The notes below the pieces were generated by a model. That model was not told the DNA's origin. It made no database searches and saw only the letters and a list, made by a program, of their open reading frames with translations. A program made the translations under genes and the position numbers. Source: an uncultured Clostridium sp. (lineage in GTDB: Bacteria > Bacillota > Clostridia > Oscillospirales > Acutalibacteraceae). Taken from it: a stretch of DNA of 61,497 nt. Of this stretch, positions 57,910 to 61,497 are shown piece by piece. The stretch covers positions 1 to 61,497 of the forward strand of contig CATZNW010000016.1 in NCBI GenBank assembly GCA_958422185.1, in the 5' to 3' direction. Positions within the stretch are counted from its first letter, which is position 1. Each line of letters opens with the position of its first letter.

Positions 57910-59184
57910 ATGGCAAAAACACCATTTTTAACTAAAGAAAAAGCCGAGGAAATCATAAAGAAATATCCTACGCCGTTTCATATTTATGATGAAAACGGTA
58001 TAAGAAAAAATGCTGAAAACTTAAAAAAAGCGTTTTCATGGAACAAAGGATATAAGGAGTTTTTTGCCGTAAAGGCAACTCCGAATCCGTTTCTTATAAA
58101 TATTTTGCGAGAATATGGATGTGGCTGCGACTGTTCTTCTAAAACTGAACTTATGCTTTCAAAAGCGATCGGAGCAGTGGGGGAGGACATTATGTTTTCC
58201 TCAAATGACACGCCTGCCAACGAATTCAAATACTGCAATGATCTTGGCGGAATCATAAATCTTGATGATATTACACATATTGAGGCAGTTGAAAGAGCAT
58301 GCGGGAAACTACCCAAAAAAATGAGCTGCCGGTATAATCCGGGCGGTGTGTTTAAGATCAGCAACGGTATTATGGACAATCCCGGTGATGCAAAATACGG
58401 CATGACTCATGACCAGATCTTTGAAGCTTTCAGGATCATGAAAGATAAGGGCGTTGAGGAATTCGGGATCCATTCCTTCCTTTGCTCAAATACCGTTACA
58501 AACGAATATTATCCGTTGCTTGCAAAGGTTTTATTCGAGCTTGCGGCTGAATTAAGGCAAAAACTTGATGTGAATATCAAATTTATTAATCTTTCAGGCG
58601 GCGTTGGAATTCCTTATTTGCCTGATCAGGAACCAAATGATATTTTTGCGATCGGAGAGGGCGTTCATAAAGTATATGATGAAGTACTTCTTCCTGCCGG
58701 AATGAGCGATGTTGCCATTTATACGGAACTCGGAAGATTTATGATGGGCCCTTACGGAGCGCTTGTAACTACCGCCATTAATAAAAAGCACATTTATAAA
58801 GAGTATATCGGCGTTGATGCCTGTGCCGTCAATCTCATGCGTCCGGCAATGTACGGCGCATATCATCACATTACGGTTCTGGGCAAAGAAAACGAGCCGT
58901 GCACCATGAAATATGATGTAACCGGATCTCTTTGCGAAAATAACGATAAATTTGCAATTGACAGGATGCTTCCGGAGGTTGAAACCGGTGATATTCTTTA
59001 TATTCATGATGCAGGAGCTCATGGCTTTTCCATGGGATACAATTACAACGGAAAACTTAAATCTGCGGAAATTCTGCTGAAAAGCGACGGTTCGTTCGAA
59101 CTGATACGCAGAGCTGAGACCCCGAAAGATTATTTTGCAACTTTTGACTGTTTTGATATTTATGGCAGTCTCATAAAAGGCTGA
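57910..59184 (+). CDS. lysA: Diaminopimelate decarboxylase family PLP enzyme
   Basis: A 424-residue fold-III decarboxylase making lysine from meso-diaminopimelate. The PLP lysine is in EFFAVKATPNPFLI; 'GCGCDCSSKTELMLSKAIG', 'NPGGVFKISNG', the Gly loop 'INLSGGVGIPYLPDQ', 'YTELGRFMMGPYGALVTT' and the catalytic Cys of GSLCENNDKFA match the class. The variant substrate loop ('FGIHSFLCSNTV', replacing the usual HIGSQ) belongs to a LysA subgroup seen in Clostridia. Related decarboxylases (carboxynorspermidine) cannot be fully excluded. It lies 10 nt after engB with AGGAG. Confidence 0.85.
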   Translation: MAKTPFLTKEKAEEIIKKYPTPFHIYDENGIRKNAENLKKAFSWNKGYKEFFAVKATPNPFLINILREYGCGCDCSSKTELMLSKAIGAVGEDIMFSSNDTPANEFKYCNDLGGIINLDDITHIEAVERACGKLPKKMSCRYNPGGVFKISNGIMDNPGDAKYGMTHDQIFEAFRIMKDKGVEEFGIHSFLCSNTVTNEYYPLLAKVLFELAAELRQKLDVNIKFINLSGGVGIPYLPDQEPNDIFAIGEGVHKVYDEVLLPAGMSDVAIYTELGRFMMGPYGALVTTAINKKHIYKEYIGVDACAVNLMRPAMYGAYHHITVLGKENEPCTMKYDVTGSLCENNDKFAIDRMLPEVETGDILYIHDAGAHGFSMGYNYNGKLKSAEILLKSDGSFELIRRAETPKDYFATFDCFDIYGSLIKG

Positions 59185-59194
59185 TTATTAACGT

Positions 59195-59238
59195 AACAAC
59201 CGCCTGATACGGAAGTTTCCGTCATCCTGGCGGTTGTT
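59195..59238 (+). terminator. Long hairpin after the decarboxylase gene
   Basis: AACAACCGCC (59195-59204) pairs with GGCGGTTGTT (59229-59238), with an inner ACGGAA/TTCCGT stem. No T-run follows (AATTTATATT), so intrinsic termination would be weak. The rest of the 200-bp gap to the next gene shows only a -10-like box. Confidence 0.55.
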
Positions 59239-59356
59239 AATTTATATTCTGTTCAGTTTGTATCCAATACAGTTTCTTTCCTCCGTTATGAATAAATTAC
59301 GGACAGAATATTAACTTTTATTTTTCTCTTTACTATCAGACTTTAATGTGTTAAAA

Positions 59357-59362
59357 TATAAT
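59357..59362 (+). promoter_or_regulatory. Likely -10 box of the TrpR-like gene
   Basis: TATAAT at 59357-59362, 23 nt before the ATG; no convincing -35. Confidence 0.45.
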
Positions 59363-59385
59363 ATATTTGTGATTGAGGTGGTAAA

Positions 59386-59697
59386 ATGGCGCTTAACAGA
59401 GACAATAAAAACCTGGATTTTTTATTTAATTCAATTTTACAGCTTGAAAATATAGACGAATGTTATGATTTTTTTGAGGATCTTTGCACAGTTCAGGAAC
59501 TGAAAACGCTGAGTCAGCGCATAGCAGTCGCAAAAATGCTTTCCGACAAAAGTGTTTATACAGATATTGTTACGCAGACAGGAGCTTCTACTGCCACGAT
59601 CAGCAGGGTAAACAGAAGTCTTCAGTACGGCTGCGACGGATATGACCGCGTTTTTGCAAGGCTGCGTGAAAAAGAAAAAGAAAATGGTCAGTTATGA
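59386..59697 (+). CDS. TrpR-related protein YerC/YecD
   Basis: A 103-residue helical DNA-binding protein of the Trp-repressor superfamily. 'FEDLCTVQELKTLSQRIAVAKML' precedes a helix-turn-helix 'YTDIVTQTGASTATISRVNRSLQYG', the YerC/YecD signature. In Bacillota such proteins are thought not to sense tryptophan, and their targets are unknown. GAGGTGG precedes the ATG. Its end overlaps the methyltransferase start by 14 bp. Confidence 0.9.
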   Translation: MALNRDNKNLDFLFNSILQLENIDECYDFFEDLCTVQELKTLSQRIAVAKMLSDKSVYTDIVTQTGASTATISRVNRSLQYGCDGYDRVFARLREKEKENGQL

Positions 59698-60415
59698 TAA
59701 TCTTGCATTCGTCTATGACGAATTGACTGAAAATGTTGAATATAAAAAGAGATTTGAGTATATTCTGTCTTTTTTTAAGGACTTTGAAATCGGAAACGGA
59801 GCCAGCGTATTCGATCTGGCCTGCGGGACCGGTACTTTTTCCGCTCTTTTTTCTGACGCGGGCTATGCGGTTACTGGCCTAGACGCAAGCGAGTGCATGC
59901 TTACAGTCGCTCAATCAAAATGCCGGGGCAATGCATCTTTTTTTAAAGGGGACATGCGCTCTTTTGATTTGCCATATAAATACGACGCCTGTATCTGCTG
60001 CCTCGATTCAATCAATCATTTATCTGATATAGCTGAGACGCAAAGCACGTTCCAATGTGTAAACGGTTCGCTGAAAAAAGGCGGATTGTTTATTTTTGAC
60101 GTCAACACAATATATAAGCATAACGAGGTTCTTTCAGGACACGCATTTGTGTTTGACACGGAAAATTATTTTTTGGCGTGGGACAACGAATATATTTCTG
60201 ATGGTGAAGTAAAAATATTTCTGGATCTGTTTGTCAGAGCCGGAGACAGCTATAAAAGATTTTCAGAGTGTTTTAAGGAAAAAGCATACGATTCAGAAGC
60301 TCTGAGATTTGCTTTAAGCCCGTATTTTGACATAGTCGGAGTTTTCGACGACTTAAGCCGAAATGCGCCTCAGGCGCATTCAGAGAGGCTATATTATATT
60401 TGCAGGAGTAGATAA
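59684..60415 (+). CDS. Class I SAM-dependent methyltransferase
   Basis: A 243-residue methyltransferase: motif I VFDLACGTGTFSALFSDAGY, motif II GLDASECMLTVAQ, 'FFKGDMRSFDLPYKYDACICCLDSINHL' (motifs III-IV) and 'LKKGGLFIFDVNT' (post-motif). The fold is that of Methyltransf_25/11 and the C-terminal beta sheet (YKRFSECF) is often found in Clostridial homologues. The ATG at 59684 fits the usual N-terminus (SYDNLAFVYDELT); a longer reading upstream lies within yerC. Substrate unknown. One-base overlap with hslO. Confidence 0.85.
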   Translation: MVSYDNLAFVYDELTENVEYKKRFEYILSFFKDFEIGNGASVFDLACGTGTFSALFSDAGYAVTGLDASECMLTVAQSKCRGNASFFKGDMRSFDLPYKYDACICCLDSINHLSDIAETQSTFQCVNGSLKKGGLFIFDVNTIYKHNEVLSGHAFVFDTENYFLAWDNEYISDGEVKIFLDLFVRAGDSYKRFSECFKEKAYDSEALRFALSPYFDIVGVFDDLSRNAPQAHSERLYYICRSR

Positions 60416-61293
60416 TGGGGAAAATTGTTAGATATATAGCAAAGGACGGCAGCGCTTTTATAATTGCAGCGGATTCAACTGACGCTGTATATGAGATGGA
60501 AAGAATTCACAAGCCTTCCGCAGCTGTAACGGCTGGTATGGGCCGGCTTATGACTGCTGCGTCAATCATGGGCGTAATGCTAAAGGATAAGGACGACTCT
60601 GTAACGCTGAGATTTAATGGAAACGGACCGGCAGGATCTTTAATTGCCGTTTCAGACAGTTGCGGAAACTGCCGGATCAGCGTAGAGAATCCTATAGTTG
60701 AATTGCCGCTGAACAGCAAGGGAAAACTTGATGTCAGCGGCGCTCTTGGAAATTCTGGTTATCTTTACGTCGTTAAAGACATAGGATTAAAAGAGCCCTT
60801 TATCGGAACGACTCAGATCATAAGCGGCGAAGTGGCTGAAGATATCACAAATTATTTTGCGGTATCCGAACAAACGCCAAGCGTATGCTCGCTTGGAGTA
60901 CTTATTAACCCTGATTTGACCGTAAATTGCGCCGGCGGGTTCCTTATCCAGCTTTTGCCCGGCTGCCCGGATAAGGTTATTGACATCATTGAAAAAACTG
61001 TTGCGGATATTCCTCCTGTTACAAGACTTCTCCGCAGCGGCATGTCAATTGATGAATTAGCTGTTCAGGCCATGAGCGGACTTGAAGTTGAAAAACTGGA
61101 TGAGTCTGAGTTTTCCTATAAATGTAACTGCTCGCGCCAAAAAGCGGAAGCTGCAATGATGTCCGCCGGAAAAAATGAACTTCTGGATATGCTCAGTGAA
61201 GACAAACCCGCTGTTGTTGAGTGCCATTTTTGTGATAAAAGATACGAATTCAGTTCTGATGAAATCAAAAATCTTATAAAAAAACTTGATTAA
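60415..61293 (+). CDS. hslO: Redox-regulated chaperone Hsp33
   Basis: A 292-residue holdase activated by oxidation. 'RYIAKDGSAFIIAADSTD' opens the N-terminal domain, and 'NGNGPAGSLIAVSDSCGNCR', 'GNSGYLYVVKDIGLKEPFIGTTQIISGEVAEDITNYF' and 'SEQTPSVCSLGVLI' follow. The zinc/redox centre is CNCSRQ (CxC) and CHFCDKRYEF (CxxC) at the C-terminus. AGGAG precedes the ATG, which shares one base with the preceding stop. Confidence 0.96.
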   Translation: MGKIVRYIAKDGSAFIIAADSTDAVYEMERIHKPSAAVTAGMGRLMTAASIMGVMLKDKDDSVTLRFNGNGPAGSLIAVSDSCGNCRISVENPIVELPLNSKGKLDVSGALGNSGYLYVVKDIGLKEPFIGTTQIISGEVAEDITNYFAVSEQTPSVCSLGVLINPDLTVNCAGGFLIQLLPGCPDKVIDIIEKTVADIPPVTRLLRSGMSIDELAVQAMSGLEVEKLDESEFSYKCNCSRQKAEAAMMSAGKNELLDMLSEDKPAVVECHFCDKRYEFSSDEIKNLIKKLD

Positions 61294-61308
61294 TTTTCAA
61301 AAAAAGTG

Positions 61309-61337
61309 TTGACTTTTATATCAAGATATAGTATCAT
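61309..61337 (+). promoter_or_regulatory. Promoter of the tRNA-Val/tRNA-Asp cluster
   Basis: TTGACT (61309-61314), a 17-nt spacer and TATCAT (61332-61337), 26 nt before tRNA-Val. Confidence 0.8.
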
Positions 61338-61363
61338 AATCACCGTTGCACACGGCAACACTC

Positions 61364-61439
61364 GGGAGTATAGCTCAGCTGGGAGAGCATCTGCCTTACA
61401 AGCAGAGGGTCACAGGTTCGAGCCCTGTTACTCCCACCA
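61364..61439 (+). tRNA. tRNA-Val (anticodon TAC)
   Basis: The acceptor GGGAGTA pairs with TACTCCC, discriminator A, encoded CCA. D arm AGCTCAGCTGGGAGAGC, anticodon stem TCTGC/GCAGA with loop CTTACAA (TAC at 61397-61399), T loop GGTTCGAGCC. It reads GUA and, by wobble, GUG. Confidence 0.97.
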
Positions 61440-61442
61440 TTC

Positions 61443-61497
61443 GGCCCGGTAGTTCAGCTGGTTAGAACGCCTGCCTGTCACGCAGGAGGTCGACGGT
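61443..61497 (+). tRNA. tRNA-Asp (anticodon GTC), partial at window end
   Basis: GGCCCGG acceptor, D arm AGTTCAGCTGGTTAGAACG, anticodon stem CTGCC.../GCAGG with GTC at 61477-61479. The sequence stops within the T arm (...GACGGT). Only 3 nt separate it from tRNA-Val, so they share a transcript. Confidence 0.95.

Noticed and set aside
1..61497. CRISPR array, insertion sequence, prophage or integron
   Set aside because: No regularly spaced direct repeats, transposase, integrase, terminal inverted repeats or phage structural genes were seen. Composition and codon use look even throughout.

Overview
The window is a gene-dense, largely colinear chromosomal segment of a low-to-mid GC, Gram-positive, spore-forming anaerobe. 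Class Clostridia is very likely, and the Oscillospirales/Ruminococcaceae neighbourhood fits best, though that is inferred from gene content alone. The evidence is Gram-positive-type Shine-Dalgarno sites, frequent TTG starts, dipicolinate synthase genes (dpaAB), RNase J, a SpoIVFB-like M50 protease next to the TIGR03960/TIGR03936 radical SAM pair, a tig-clpP-clpX-lon-engB run, and tRNAs with encoded CCA. No phage, transposon, CRISPR array, rRNA or plasmid gene was seen, and no gene-free stretch exceeds about 220 bp.

Region by region. 1-4.1 kb: the tail of a flavin oxidoreductase, a DUF368 transporter, then a copper module (csoR-copA) behind a sigma-A promoter carrying two CsoR-type palindromes; copA is fused in frame to a CopZ-like domain that has its own ribosome binding site. 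4.1-9.1 kb: accessory metabolism (GNAT acetyltransferase, M24 peptidase, GH51 arabinofuranosidase, DUF6171 protein, a degenerate-looking membrane protein resembling PTS EIIC, an AlkD-like glycosylase). 9.1-14.3 kb: a response regulator, a short sensor kinase, an ABC ATPase and a large FtsX-type permease, headed by a BceR-like palindrome. 14.3-17.1 kb: murC diverging from dpaAB. 17.1-22.0 kb: a potABCD polyamine transporter with an unusual C-terminally anchored binding protein, a HAD phosphatase and tRNA-Leu. 22.1-27.7 kb: a FliB-like protein, a frameshifted ECF sigma factor with its putative membrane anti-sigma partner, a ROK kinase, a small membrane protein, a GNAT-like acyltransferase and rnhA.

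27.7-34.9 kb is an informational operon (rnj-rplI-dnaB-tilS-ftsH). 35.0-39.2 kb carries a divergent type II topoisomerase pair without a GyrA box. 39.4-46.6 kb: secG, a DEDDh exonuclease, a class A penicillin-binding protein, ruvX/yqgF, an M50 protease and two radical-SAM-associated genes. 46.6-49.0 kb: rplS behind a structured leader, then rbgA-rnhB-yraN. 49.0-51.5 kb: thrC, a 54-residue DUF1540 gene on the minus strand and a metallophosphoesterase. 51.5-59.2 kb: the tig-clpP-clpX and lon-engB-DAP decarboxylase protein-quality block. 59.3-61.5 kb: a TrpR-like regulator, a methyltransferase, hslO and the start of a tRNA cluster (Val, Asp).

Most of the window is ordinary core genome. The observations most worth a second look are the copA/copZ junction, the frameshifted sigma factor, the divergent topoisomerase pair, the EIIC-like relic, the C-terminally anchored PotD, the terminator abutting the exonuclease ribosome binding site, and candidate sporulation promoters upstream of dpaA and the DUF1540 gene.
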